DNA from: Adiantum capillus-veneris
Taxonomy: Eukaryota; Streptophyta; Polypodiopsida; Polypodiales; Pteridaceae
Length of the DNA stretch: 64,000 nt
Assembly (NCBI GenBank): GCA_014529385.2
Contig: CM043965.1
Location: 18,890,412 to 18,954,411, forward strand
Direction: 5' to 3'
In this document: one piece after another, positions 10,967 through 20,892 of the stretch
Layout of the letters: every line of letters starts with the position of its first letter
Position numbering within the stretch: the first letter of the stretch is position 1
Program-made: the position numbers and the translations under genes
The notes under the pieces: model-generated
What the model saw: only the letters and a program-made list of their open reading frames with translations
Told to the model about the DNA's origin: nothing
The model's database searches: none

Positions 10967-11951
10967 TGCTATGTCCCCCTTTTTTCCTCCTCAAAGAGCT
11001 TCCTACTAATGATGCTCCTCACGTAAAATTGAGCAGACCTATTTTGGGGGTATCTTGAGAAATGGGATTTTTAAAACAAGTAAAAAGAGAAGTCACTCCA
11101 TGGCTCTCGACTCTCGAGCTCACCTAGAATATCATCATTTTTTAAAGTGAGAATTTGGAGAGATTCTCTCTCTCTTGCACTCTCTGGTGTTGAGTAGTTT
11201 GCACCATTGCATGAGGTGCTTCTTGTGTCAATTGTCGCCCTCAGTTTCTTGTGTCGATCAATCGTATCCATGCAACAACAAATGGATATGTGCATGCAAG
11301 AGCACTAGGCAATGTGGCGGTAAATGGTCCACGAGGGGGTCAAGACTCAGAGCAGGAATGATCATAGCACTATAATGACTGTCAAATTTATTAGCAAGAG
11401 AGAAGCTGAATCCGGACTCACTTACGTATGTTTGTGAAAGAAGAAGAAAGAGAAGAGGAGGTGGAGCTTCGGCACATCAAAGGGAAGGAGTGTAGAGGTT
11501 AACGTTGTGAAGTAGCCCACAAAGGATGTTAACGGAGACTGCTATGAGGAGCAACTTGCTATCAATACTAGGTGCACTTGTTTAAGCAGGAGTAGTACGC
11601 CAATGGAATAGGGGCAGCTGCCTTCGACTTCCAAGTTATATTCTCTCCATTTCTAGAAAGTGGGGCTTGGGCCTCAATCAGAGTTGCCTGCTAATTCTAC
11701 CAGTTTGTTGGAATTGAACTTTGAAGGCTCTCACCTCTGATCCACACTTAAATGGGCGCCCCTGCCCTGCGGAGTAATGAGCCTGCTATACACGGGGGAT
11801 CAATTTTCTGATTTCCTTTCTTTTCCCACCTTAAAAGGCCCCTTCCCCCACCTTTTGTTTCTTCTTGCAGGGCGCAGCGGCAATAAGAAGATAGAGAAAC
11901 TTCCACACTCTGTAGAAAGAGATGCACTCACTCTTTATATAACCTTCTTCG
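10961..11951. other. Unassigned region left of the 12-21 kb LTR element
   Basis: Several short open frames occur on both strands (for example 11777-12067) but all look like chance. CT-rich stretches near 11164-11185 lead towards the microsatellite that the LTR element entered. No gene could be supported. Confidence 0.35.
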
Positions 11952-11972
11952 TCATCTCTCTCTCTCTCTCTC
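11952..11972. repeat. (CT)n microsatellite, left half of split insertion target
   Basis: A CT run directly abuts the left LTR. The last five bases, 11968-11972 (CTCTC), are duplicated at 20895-20899, where the CT run resumes to 20923. The LTR element therefore inserted into a CT microsatellite. The 5-bp target duplication fits LTR-retrotransposon integration, but because the target is itself a repeat its length cannot be proven from this locus alone. Confidence 0.85.
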
Positions 11973-12215
11973 TGTGCGCTCCTTGCCGCACTATCGAAGC
12001 AAGGGACTTGCCAATACACCGTATGCGAGCCACAAACGGCTCCAAGAACACAACAAGCCTAAACTAGCAAGCTCAAGAAAACAAAGGGTGTGTCACTCAC
12101 CGCTCTACGCTCGCCTTCGTGGTGGATTCCTCGCCGCGATGAAGAAGAAGCTGCAGTCGTGCCGCGCTCAACCGCTTCGCCGCCGTCGTGCCTTCGTAAT
12201 GCTTGATCGCACACA

Positions 12216-12261
<46 letters not shown>

Positions 12262-12555
12262 AGGAGGTGAAGAAGAAGAAGATGGAGATGGAACAAGAGC
12301 ACTCTTCAATTGCACAAATGAGAGAATGAGTAAAAATTAGGTTTAGTTGGCTTTTATAGGAGCTCACCCCATTCACACTTGGGCGCCCATGCTTAACCAA
12401 CTAATCCCTTGAATGTCCAAGTTAAAGTGCGCCTCTCATCGACGATCACTCTACCTTTCCCTATTGGACCGACAAGCCCGGTACCTGACTCTACCAAATA
12501 CATAATACGCGTCCGTCATAGGTGATGGGGTGTCCGTGTGCCGTGAGGGTTAACA
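11973..12555 (-). repeat. 3' LTR of the gag-protease element
   Basis: This 583-bp copy begins TGTGCGCTCC on the plus strand and ends TTAACA, so in element orientation it starts TGTTAA and ends with CA. It matches 20318-20894 almost base for base, apart from eight substitutions and a longer CT tract near 12222-12246. A CT/AC compound microsatellite sits inside the LTR. Short open frames here are simple-sequence artefacts. Confidence 0.95.
12351..12358 (-). promoter_or_regulatory. TATA box in 3' LTR
   Basis: The minus strand reads TATAAAAG, preceded by CC, about 200 bases into the LTR from its 5' end in element orientation. The same octamer is conserved in the other LTR at 20690-20697. Position and sequence suit the LTR promoter; use is not demonstrated. 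Confidence 0.6.
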
Positions 12556-12556
12556 T

Positions 12557-12568
12557 GCCCCCCTTCCT
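12557..12568 (-). promoter_or_regulatory. Polypurine tract of the gag-protease element
   Basis: On the minus strand AGGAAGGGGGG lies immediately upstream of the 3' LTR, separated by about two bases. This is the expected position and composition for the primer of plus-strand DNA synthesis. Confidence 0.8.
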
Positions 12569-14166
12569 GATGTAGATTCCGTCCTCGGAAGCTATTGAGT
12601 TGAAGCTGGTTCGTCGAGGTGGAAGAGCATTTGAGATGAATGTCCTTAGCCTTCTTCAGTCACTGCAAAATCAAACAACATTGGCACAGTAATTGAATTC
12701 TCTTAAAAAGCATATGCAGTTTTAGGTAGACACATTGATTGGTAAAAGAATTTCAAACAATTTGTTAGCAATGAACATTAAATTTCAATGTAATCAAATG
12801 CATAAACAGATGTAAAGGTAGAAAATTAAACAAGTCTGGGGTCACTAATTTGACGGTCGAAAAGCACTAGAGATCGAATATTAATACCATGGGTAAGCTT
12901 CTTAATTTTCTGTGGTCAATTAAGTTGTTTAATCGCGAGAGCCAAGTATTCATGTTCGAGGGCTGACTAGAGGCTATATCTAGAAAACTTTGTAGTTAAG
13001 CTACCATAAAAGGAATTTCTCATGAAATCATCGCCTGTCTGATTACTTTTTCTTTGACCCCCCAAAGTCTTTTCACATTGATTCAATTATGATGTGTGTG
13101 CTTATTTTGTATGCCTTGGGTTTTTTGCTTTTCAAGGAAAAGCGCCCACGCTGGGAACCTCTAGGGCTCTAGTACCATAGGCAATACATGTGAGTGAAGT
13201 ACCAAATCAAGCCGAGATTTCTCTTCCAGCTTAAGATTTTACATTGTGGCACTTTGATTTTTTGTTTGTTCATTTTCAGCATTTTAATTTTGTAACTTTG
13301 GGGGGCCATATAACACTGTTACCCTCCCCAGGCTCATCACATTAGTAAACTCCCTTTATAATACTTAAGCTAAAGGTCAATAGGGTTAAGCCCACTAGAA
13401 AGCCTTAGTACATTTCATACAATGCTGCCTAAATCGGATTAAGAACCTAAGTAACCATTGTTTATTAGGAAGGCATTCCCCATGGTATTAAGAGAAGATT
13501 TCTAATACCTAGCTTGGTCAAACTAGCTTAGTCGGACTGCTTGATTTTTAAACCTAGACAAGTGATTATGACAAAAGATTACATTGAATTAAATGTTTGA
13601 TACTAAGCCAATGCGCTGAATATTATGCTACCAATCACAATCAAAGCAGACAAACATGGATGCAAAAAGATAAGGGCAATGCTAATGGATAAGAAACACC
13701 TGTTTGTGTTGATGGTCACGCTTGATTTGAAGGTTCTATGAAGGTCCAAATCCTATCAATAGCAACACACTCCTGTACACACTATGAAACACAAACAATA
13801 CCTCTAGGAGGCACATCAGTGGGAAAAGAGAACTTCGCTAATCACTCAACTCTAAAACAGAAACACTCCTATCGTACTAATCTTACCTACCCTCCATCAC
13901 TCAAGTGATGAGGATCGAAGGTGTTTTATGGCATAGGTTTCTGTTTCGCTGTACCAGATGTGACATGTGTAGGTCTGAGTCAATGTTTTGACTTTAATGT
14001 GCATACTCGTTTGCTAATTGCTCTTGCTCTTTTTTTTTTTTTTTGTGAGTATAAAGCTTTATATGTACATTCCCTAAGATTGGAATTGAGAGGTCAGGGA
14101 AAAAGGTTGAGAGGGAAACAAATGAATGATGACTGTCAGCAAACACTCCCCCCTTCCTTGGGTAGA
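12569..14166 (-). other. Long 3' untranslated region of the gag-protease element
   Basis: About 1.6 kb between the protease ORF stop and the polypurine tract, with no supportable ORF. It is nevertheless conserved in the older relative: recognisable matching blocks recur at about 26160-27280 and 27830-28080 (for example TTAAGCCCACTAG and GTTACCCTCCCCA). RT and integrase would normally lie in this position. Their absence from both copies suggests the loss predates this insertion. Confidence 0.6.
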
Positions 14167-16356
14167 TCATACCATTTGAAATGAGCTTGTCACCCTTTGA
14201 AACCAATTATTCCAGTTGGTAATAGGTGAGGATTTTTGCCAGTAGTTTTCTATTACCCTAGGTGCCTTGTCAAGCTGCAAGGGTGGTAAGGTACTCTCCC
14301 AGGATCGAACTTGAAGTGGTTCATCAGGTGATTCTTGAACACTGGGAGGTGTGGATTCTTTTGTAGCTTCATTGAGGTCCACTACTATAGATGGAGGCGG
14401 TGTAGAAGCTTTTACCTCTATGGATGTATTACATGATGAGCTAGAAGCGTCATGTGACTCCCCCCTTCCTGAGCTAGGTGGAACAAATCGTTCTTTCTTT
14501 GGTACCCAAACTAGCTCGGGAGCGGGTATGTAGCATTCTGTGATTTTTTTCTTTCCACAATCATTGATTCGTTTTGGAGCTACGGGATTGGGCTCACTTG
14601 GGTCAGGTGATAGGTAAGAGTACACTTTACATTTTGGCACCCAGATTTGATCATTTCCTTGATAGTAGCCTTGGGCTTCCAATAGTCGTTTAGGGATCCA
14701 TCGCAACATTTTCTTACTTTTCTTGGAGCGAGTGGTACGTTTCTTACAAGGCTTCTGTTTTTTAGCACTAGCTATGGCCACTAAAGAAGCTTTAGGGACC
14801 CACTTGTATGTTTTCTTCGTTACCTTAGGATGAGTCTTGTCGGAAGCGATATGCATTGCTTGTAGCATATTTAAGGGTATAGGAATTTCATCCCCCTCAG
14901 GTGTTACCCAGGTCGTCCCCCTATTTCCCCAAGTATCTATGGTTGATGCTAGGTGGACCCAGTCTACATTGTCTGATTCAGTCATACCCGGTAACACATC
15001 CATGTAAGGAGAATCTTGGCCAATGTCTGTATCCTTCTTACAAGTGTAACAATATTGTAGTGGGGCCGAGTGAACTGTGGTGTCAGAGCGATGATCAATA
15101 ATGGTTTTACTCCCTAAGGGGTGTACCTTACCAGTCACCAAATCCACTCTAAGGACAGAGTCTTGGAATTGCAAATAGACATGATTTTTAGACCAATCGT
15201 GAACCATTTGTGCTTCCCTCATGAATGGTCGTCCTAAAATCATTTCATATGACATAAGGTGTTTAGAGAAATCCATTACAATGAACGTATGTCGTACCTT
15301 GTGTCCTAGAACTTTGATCTTAAGATCCTTGAGCATCCCCATAGGTTTGGCTATGGTACCATTTGCCATCTTTACCACAATGTTAGTAACACTGAGGCGG
15401 GGTTTTCCCATGGATTCCCAACAATCTTTTGTAACGATGCTAACTCCCGCACCACCATCAAGAATTCCCTTTATAGTTAATCCCTTGGTAGTGATGGGTA
15501 GGGTCGCATTAGACTCGTCGCCTTCAAAATACTGCCCTAATTCGTTAATGGGTACCTCGATCACAGACTCGTGTCCATCTAAGTCAAGTGATTGCACATG
15601 ATTTTCCTCATCAATCATAATCGAGTCAGGCCTATTTGGTTGCGCAAACTGCGGTAATCTCGTTCGTAGCTCTCCGTTAAGGAATGCTCGAAGTGCAAGG
15701 AATAACTCAGGATCTCCATACAGCTTTGCTATGATCGTGGTTCGGACCTCAGAAGACATGAAGTCCACTAGTTTGGCAACATTCATTGGCGTTTTGCAGG
15801 GTGTAGGTCCTTGACTAGGAACTGGTGAGGATGGAATCTCATATTCCTCAATGGGATCAGGTATACCTTCGTTAAACATCCTTTCCAACAAGAAGGGTGT
15901 ATGCTCACTTTCTGATGTCCTGTCCTCACTCCCTTCTTGGATGATACTAGATATGGCTAACGGCCTATGGTTCATGTGGGGTGGATGAACTTGCGTGGGA
16001 AACACTGTGTCATGAATTTTGATATGCATGGGTTCTGGTTCTAGTTTCCTTTGAGTCTCCTCTACTAAACCTCTTAGACGTTTCACCTGCTTAATCTCGT
16101 CTACAGGGTTTGGGTACGTCCCAATCTTCTTTTTACAATTCTTCCCTTTTTGCCCCTGCGGTTTATCTTGGGGGTCTTGGATTGGATTTGGAAACACTTG
16201 TGGTGTTTTCAGAGGCTCTTTATGATTGTCTCTTATTCGGTTTTCATTTGGTCCCATGTTACGGTTTTCTTTGTCGGTCTTTCCCTTTGTGGTATTGGTT
16301 CTAGTCTCCATTGTCTCGACTGAATCTGAATCATCCTCGAGGTCATTCATATACAC
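14167..16356 (-). CDS. Retroviral-type aspartic protease ORF with W-[VI]-P-K repeat tail
   Basis: A 729-codon open frame. Residues about 1-100 are charged and Pro/Asn-rich. Residues about 285-400 are a pepsin-like retroviral protease: GILDGGAGVSIVT with the D-G-G variant of the active site near 297 (a variant I recall from plant gypsy proteins), then VVKMANGT and EMILGRPF. The C-terminal 300 residues have no enzyme domain I recognise. They contain four spaced copies of a short motif, KWVPK, RWIPK, IWVPK and VWVPK, near residues 517, 551, 570 and 617, with basic and proline-rich linkers. The expected RT does not follow. The frame matches the upstream gag ORFs: only a TAA at 16450-16452 and a TGA near 16371 separate it from gag. 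It probably processes Gag; the tail's role is unknown. Confidence 0.88.
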   Translation of the reverse strand: MYMNDLEDDSDSVETMETRTNTTKGKTDKENRNMGPNENRIRDNHKEPLKTPQVFPNPIQDPQDKPQGQKGKNCKKKIGTYPNPVDEIKQVKRLRGLVEETQRKLEPEPMHIKIHDTVFPTQVHPPHMNHRPLAISSIIQEGSEDRTSESEHTPFLLERMFNEGIPDPIEEYEIPSSPVPSQGPTPCKTPMNVAKLVDFMSSEVRTTIIAKLYGDPELFLALRAFLNGELRTRLPQFAQPNRPDSIMIDEENHVQSLDLDGHESVIEVPINELGQYFEGDESNATLPITTKGLTIKGILDGGAGVSIVTKDCWESMGKPRLSVTNIVVKMANGTIAKPMGMLKDLKIKVLGHKVRHTFIVMDFSKHLMSYEMILGRPFMREAQMVHDWSKNHVYLQFQDSVLRVDLVTGKVHPLGSKTIIDHRSDTTVHSAPLQYCYTCKKDTDIGQDSPYMDVLPGMTESDNVDWVHLASTIDTWGNRGTTWVTPEGDEIPIPLNMLQAMHIASDKTHPKVTKKTYKWVPKASLVAIASAKKQKPCKKRTTRSKKSKKMLRWIPKRLLEAQGYYQGNDQIWVPKCKVYSYLSPDPSEPNPVAPKRINDCGKKKITECYIPAPELVWVPKKERFVPPSSGRGESHDASSSSCNTSIEVKASTPPPSIVVDLNEATKESTPPSVQESPDEPLQVRSWESTLPPLQLDKAPRVIENYWQKSSPITNWNNWFQRVTSSFQMV

Positions 16357-16449
16357 GGGGTCATCTCATGTTCCTATGTTTGTTTTGGAACTTGGCTTTG
16401 AATTTTCCGTATTCTGCGACTTCTTCCTTTGTGTCTTCTTTTTCTTTGC

Positions 16450-18588
16450 TTAGATAACTGACGCGGTATCTCTCTCTTCGAGGATATGTCCTGGCCCTTG
16501 AAGCATGGACCGTGTAATCGCATAAGCAGGTGCGACGGGTGGTATTGGCGATGTCACACTAGCAATTTCGACCAAATTTAGGGGTGTGATTTGAGGCGCA
16601 TTTGGGTTATAGGGGCATTGGGCAATCAAGTGATCTATGCCACAACGATTACATGTGAGTATTGGCATTGCAGACGTGCTCCCTTGATTCATTTGCATCT
16701 GTGCAGCATTCTTTTGCAGCCTAATAGGGCATTCCGCTACTCGATGTGGTCCACCACACTCGTAGCATTGAAGAGGTGGCCTCCTAGCCTGGGTGTTGAT
16801 ATTTTGACCTCTGGATGCGAGAGCAGCAGCTTGATAAACCGGCTTGACTTGTCCCCAACAATCTTCCATGTAGTATATAGGACATTCTTCCAATGTATCA
16901 AGTCCGTAGGCAATACTAGTGTCTATTTCCTCCTCACAGCCATCTGCATAAGCATTTGATGGCTCGCAACCCACTTGGTTCATAGGGGCGACTCTTGGAT
17001 GCGGGGGCTGCGGTCCTAGCACAGGAGGTGGTAGCGGTGTAGCTTGTACAACATTTTGAGATCTAGGGACCATGTGTTGCGGTAGTTGCTCAACAGGTGG
17101 AGTAGGCATCAATACAGGAGCTCGAGGCGCATCCGTCCAGGCTACAGGTGGTCTATTTGCCATCATACGTTTGATCATTAAACAATCCTTAGCTTGGTGA
17201 CCATACCTACCACATGCGTTGCAAGTTCCATTAAATTTTACTCTAAACGTAGGGCACTCACTAGTGCTATGTGGACCTAAGCAAATGGAACACCATTGTT
17301 TCTCCCTTCTTGGATACATGTGACTATTTTGAGGGGGTCGATTATCCTTAAGAGACTCTTGGATTGCCTTGGTGAGGTCTGTCAAGAATGTCTCAAATAC
17401 CTTTGGCTCATTGGCAATGGGCTTTGCAGTCATGGGTTCATACTCAATGGCTTGTGAGCTAGTGGATCTCGTGTCAGTAGACACCCTCATGCCTGCTATC
17501 ATCAAGTTGTCCTCTAGTTGGATTGCATTGGCAGTGACATCTTCCCAGGTTGTGATACCTCTAATCACTAGTCCATTATAGATTCCTTCATTCCTCAACC
17601 CTCGAATGAATCGATCAAGTAGTTGGTTATTGTTGAAGCGCTCATTTACAGGGCAACGAGAGTTTAAGTGCTTTAGACGACTAATGAAGTCCCTTACTGA
17701 CTCTCCTTCCTTACGTTCGGCCTTCTGTAGCTGAGATGCTACACCCCAAAGCACACCTTCTCGTATGTACTCCTTTAGAAACAACCTTCGAAGGGTAGGG
17801 TAGATTGTTTTCTCGTCCACCCTTAGGGTCCTATACCAATCTCCAGCCTTCCCACTTAATGTCAAGCTTAAGGCATTGCACTTATGTAGTTCGTTGCGTT
17901 CCCCTAAGGAATCACATACTTGTTCAAACACTTCAATGTGTTTTCTAGCATCTTCGTCCCCATTGAATTTTTGCGTGAGTTTGGCAATTTGTACTGCCTT
18001 ACTTCTAGGCTCTCTATCAGATGCATGACACATATTTTCCGCGATAGATCGACCTATGGTTTGAGCAAACGCTGCCAAGTCACCTATGTGAGGAGGTAGG
18101 GCCGGTGGAGGTACTCTTGGAATCATATGTGGGAGAGGAACGGGTACCGGTCTTGGCATATGTGTGGATGATGCAGGATATGGAACATAACCGGGCATAG
18201 GTCCACTCGGATAAGAGCTAGGGAGCGGCACTCGAGGAGCATAATCAAGTGGTACAATTGGAGGTGTGGGGGCCATGTGTGCATAAGGGGCTAGAGGCAC
18301 ATACGGTCGAGGCCCCATATTAGGTACTACGACACTAGGTAGTGGCACTGCGCTAACCGTAGATGTCATCGGTACATTCTCTGTCAGGCTTATCCCTGGA
18401 GTGAGCACTGTGTTTTCCTTAATAGAGGGTTGAGCCAAGTTAGGGAAGCTAAAGTTTTCGCTCGGAGGCTCAGATTGCATAGAGACCCCAGGTGAAATGA
18501 CATAAGATGGGTCCATGGGACTCATTAGAGGAGTCTCCATTTGTGATAGAGTAGGCTGTTGAGCCTTGCTCGTATCCAGAAATCTCAT
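16450..18588 (-). CDS. Gag polyprotein with four zinc knuckles
   Basis: A 712-codon open frame. The first 170 residues are Pro/Met/Val-rich (for example VPVPLPHMIPRVPPPALPP). A retrotransposon Gag domain follows at about 200-360 (LTQKFNGDEDARKHIEVFEQ, GKAGDWYRTL, FISRLKHLNSRCPVNERF, FIRGLRNEG). Four CCHC-like knuckles come next: CSICLGPHSTSEC, CNACGRYGHQAKDC, CYECGGPHRVAEC and CNRCGIDHLIAQC. Only the second has the canonical C-x2-C-x4-H-x4-C spacing; the other three are C-x2-C-x3-H-x4-C. Gag packages RNA and forms the particle. The ORF shares its frame with 18616-19347 upstream and 14167-16356 downstream, so gag-protease is one reading frame with isolated stops. Confidence 0.92.
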   Translation of the reverse strand: MRFLDTSKAQQPTLSQMETPLMSPMDPSYVISPGVSMQSEPPSENFSFPNLAQPSIKENTVLTPGISLTENVPMTSTVSAVPLPSVVVPNMGPRPYVPLAPYAHMAPTPPIVPLDYAPRVPLPSSYPSGPMPGYVPYPASSTHMPRPVPVPLPHMIPRVPPPALPPHIGDLAAFAQTIGRSIAENMCHASDREPRSKAVQIAKLTQKFNGDEDARKHIEVFEQVCDSLGERNELHKCNALSLTLSGKAGDWYRTLRVDEKTIYPTLRRLFLKEYIREGVLWGVASQLQKAERKEGESVRDFISRLKHLNSRCPVNERFNNNQLLDRFIRGLRNEGIYNGLVIRGITTWEDVTANAIQLEDNLMIAGMRVSTDTRSTSSQAIEYEPMTAKPIANEPKVFETFLTDLTKAIQESLKDNRPPQNSHMYPRREKQWCSICLGPHSTSECPTFRVKFNGTCNACGRYGHQAKDCLMIKRMMANRPPVAWTDAPRAPVLMPTPPVEQLPQHMVPRSQNVVQATPLPPPVLGPQPPHPRVAPMNQVGCEPSNAYADGCEEEIDTSIAYGLDTLEECPIYYMEDCWGQVKPVYQAAALASRGQNINTQARRPPLQCYECGGPHRVAECPIRLQKNAAQMQMNQGSTSAMPILTCNRCGIDHLIAQCPYNPNAPQITPLNLVEIASVTSPIPPVAPAYAITRSMLQGPGHILEERDTASVI

Positions 18589-18615
18589 GGGGCCAGTTGA
18601 GAGTATATTTACCCC

Positions 18616-19347
18616 TCAGTTTTGCCTTTCTAATTGAATAATGCCATGGATAACATTACAGATCATTTTCTGTTGATCTTCGATGCTCGTGGCACTAGAG
18701 GTGGATTGTACAATCTCTATCCATCCTACATGGTAGGCGTGGCCAGAGTGTAGATCCGTCAACACCTCAGTGTGGAGGTCGTATGTCCAATGATCATTAA
18801 TGAACAATCCTTCTAGAGTCGACGTGTTAACGGTTTCTTGTGAGGTAGAAGCAATGTTGCTCCCCGTGGTTTTACTTGTCACCAACGGTACTCTAGAGGG
18901 AACTTCTGAAGGAGGCAGCTCAACAGGGCCTTCTTGGTAAGAAGTTGGCAGGATATCCACATGGACACTCTTTGGGGGTGTGGGGTCCATGTGCGATGTG
19001 AAAGGAGAGTCCACTTCCCCACCCCCTTCGTGTGCTTCATTTGCATCAGGTTCCGAGCGAGTAGCTCTACCTAATGTTTCCATGAAACGGCTAAACATAC
19101 TAGTACTAGGCTGTGGAGCTTCGGGAGGTGCATGGCCTTCTCTCTCAGTGTTTTGGGTAGGGTATGCTGCCATGATTTCTGAGTCGGAGGAGGAATCACT
19201 AGCGGCTATTTTAGGGTCTTGGGTGGTGCTACCTTGTGTCCCCGCTGAGGGTCTAGATCCTATCGTGGATGGGTAATGGGTGTCCGTATGAACAGAGGCA
19301 CTCTCAATATGCTCGTGTTCTAGCACCCGCCCAGAGCGTAAGTGCAT
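18616..19347 (-). CDS. N-terminal Gag extension ORF
   Basis: A 243-codon ORF starting MHLRSGRVLEHEH, rich in Ser, Thr, Glu and Pro, with no enzyme motif. It ends at a single TGA (18616-18618). The next nine codons are open and lead in the same frame into the Gag ORF at 18588. The sequence fits an N-terminal extension of Gag. Either the TGA is a recent mutation or it is read through. The start follows a leader of about 950 bases after the primer site, which is common in Tat-like elements. Confidence 0.75.
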   Translation of the reverse strand: MHLRSGRVLEHEHIESASVHTDTHYPSTIGSRPSAGTQGSTTQDPKIAASDSSSDSEIMAAYPTQNTEREGHAPPEAPQPSTSMFSRFMETLGRATRSEPDANEAHEGGGEVDSPFTSHMDPTPPKSVHVDILPTSYQEGPVELPPSEVPSRVPLVTSKTTGSNIASTSQETVNTSTLEGLFINDHWTYDLHTEVLTDLHSGHAYHVGWIEIVQSTSSATSIEDQQKMICNVIHGIIQLERQN

Positions 19348-19929
19348 GTGCTTTTGATACCCTAAGGTGTCAAAAAGCTGCTCTAGGAGGCCTTGTGACT
19401 AGTTTTTAGCGTGTTTTTTGTTTGTTTTTTTGCTAGATTTTTTAGAGTGTGTCGTGGAATGGGCCATGTGATAGCTCGAAACGAGCGTATCGGTCAGAGG
19501 GTCGTGCCGTGCTTTACAGCCCTCCGTTTGGTCACTCTATGCCCTCGGAATCCCTAAAACTGTCAATTTCCAGTAGGGAACTAGGCCCAAACTAGAAAGT
19601 CTAAGGGTGCAAGTGGGAAGAGAAAGGAGGAGAGTGGAGGACTTGTCCCACATGCTCTCATTCTCTCTTGAGGGAGTAGGGTATATATATAAGAGTGAGT
19701 CTAGTATATATCATAAGACTGAGGGCTTGGGCTTGGGCTTGGGCAAATGATCTCGATCCCGATCTATCTTTTATACAAACCAACCCGTCCGTTTTAAGAG
19801 TCACGTTTTTTATTTTCGAAAAATTTAGCCGCCCGCTCGCTCGCGTTTTTTATTTCCGAATTTTTATTTTCTTTTTTTTTTCCAAATTTTCTTTTTTTTT
19901 TGGGAGAAAAAATTAAAAACTTTTTTTGT

Positions 19930-20215
19930 TTTGCAGAAAATACAGAAATTGAAAACGCAGGTATGCAAAAAAAGCAGAAAACGCAGATATGCAGAAAATT
20001 GAAAATTGCAGAAATTGCAGGAAAAAACGCAGAAATTGCAGAAAATACAGAAATTGCAGAAAATTAAAAAAACGCAAAAAAGCAGAAAATTACAGAAATT
20101 GAAAACGCCGAACTTGAAAATGCAGAAATTACGGAAATTGAAAAAACGCAGACAATAGCAGAAATTGAAACTTGACAGCAATTGCAGAAAACGCAAAAAA
20201 CAGAAATCTCCACAC
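19930..20215. repeat. Degenerate GCAGAAATTGAAAA tandem repeats in element leader
   Basis: The plus strand repeats GCAGAAAATTGAAAA-, ACGCAGAAATTGCAG- and AATACAGAAATTG-type words about twenty times with variable spacing. It lies in the element's 5' untranslated leader, between the primer site and gag. The minus strand is therefore pyrimidine-rich in the transcript. A Phe/Cys-rich open frame across it is a by-product of the repeat. Confidence 0.8.
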
Positions 20216-20295
20216 ACTCCTTCCCTGCCTTTCCTATGATAGAAATTGCACTAGAAGAAAGCGTAAAGTGCTAACCGAGCTTAGTGTAGGGCATA

Positions 20296-20313
20296 TCCCC
20301 GGCAACGACGCCA
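20296..20313 (-). promoter_or_regulatory. Primer-binding site, tRNA-Asp type
   Basis: The minus strand reads TGGCGTCGTTGCCGGGGA, starting four bases inside the 5' LTR boundary. It is complementary to the 3' end of plant tRNA-Asp (known sequence ends CCCCGGCAACGGCGCCA) with one mismatch. This fixes the element's orientation and is typical of Tat/Athila-type Ty3/gypsy elements. Confidence 0.88.
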
Positions 20314-20317
20314 AAAA

Positions 20318-20567
20318 TGTGCGCTCCTTGCCGCACTGTCGAAGCAAGGGACTTGCCAATACACCGTATGCGAGCCACAAACGGCTCCAAGCACACAACA
20401 AGCCTAAACTAGCAAGCTCAAGAAAACAAAGGGTGTGTCACTCACCGCTCTACGCTCGCCTTCGTGGTGGATTCCTCGCCGCGATGAAGAAGAAGCTGCA
20501 GTCGTGCCGCGCTCAACCGCTTCGCCGCCGTCGTGCCTTCGTAATGCTCGATCGCACACACACTCTC

Positions 20568-20600
<33 letters not shown>

Positions 20601-20892
20601 AGGAGGTGAAGAAGAAGAAGATGGAGATGGAGCAAGAGCACTCTTCAATTGCACAAATGAGAGAATGAGTAAAAATTAGGTTTAGTTGGCTTTTATAGGA
20701 GCTCACCCCATTCACACTTGGGCGCCCATGCTTAACCAACTAATCCCTTGAATGTCCAAGTTAAAGTGCGCCTCTCATCGACGATCACTCTACCTTTCCC
20801 TATTGGACCGACAAGCCCAGTACCTGACTCTACCAAATACATAATACGCGTCCGTCGTAGGTGATGGGGTGTCCGTGTGTCGTGAGGATTAA

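Noticed and set aside
12097-12315. Minus-strand frame rich in Glu-Arg repeats (also at 20442-20654)
   Set aside because: Produced by the CT/AC microsatellite inside both LTRs; identical position in the two LTR copies shows it is not a gene.
15221-15601. Plus-strand 126-codon frame
   Set aside because: Antisense shadow of the protease domain, which has clear motifs on the other strand.
19864-20217. Minus-strand Phe/Cys-rich 117-codon frame
   Set aside because: It is the pyrimidine complement of the degenerate leader repeat; composition is extreme and there is no domain.
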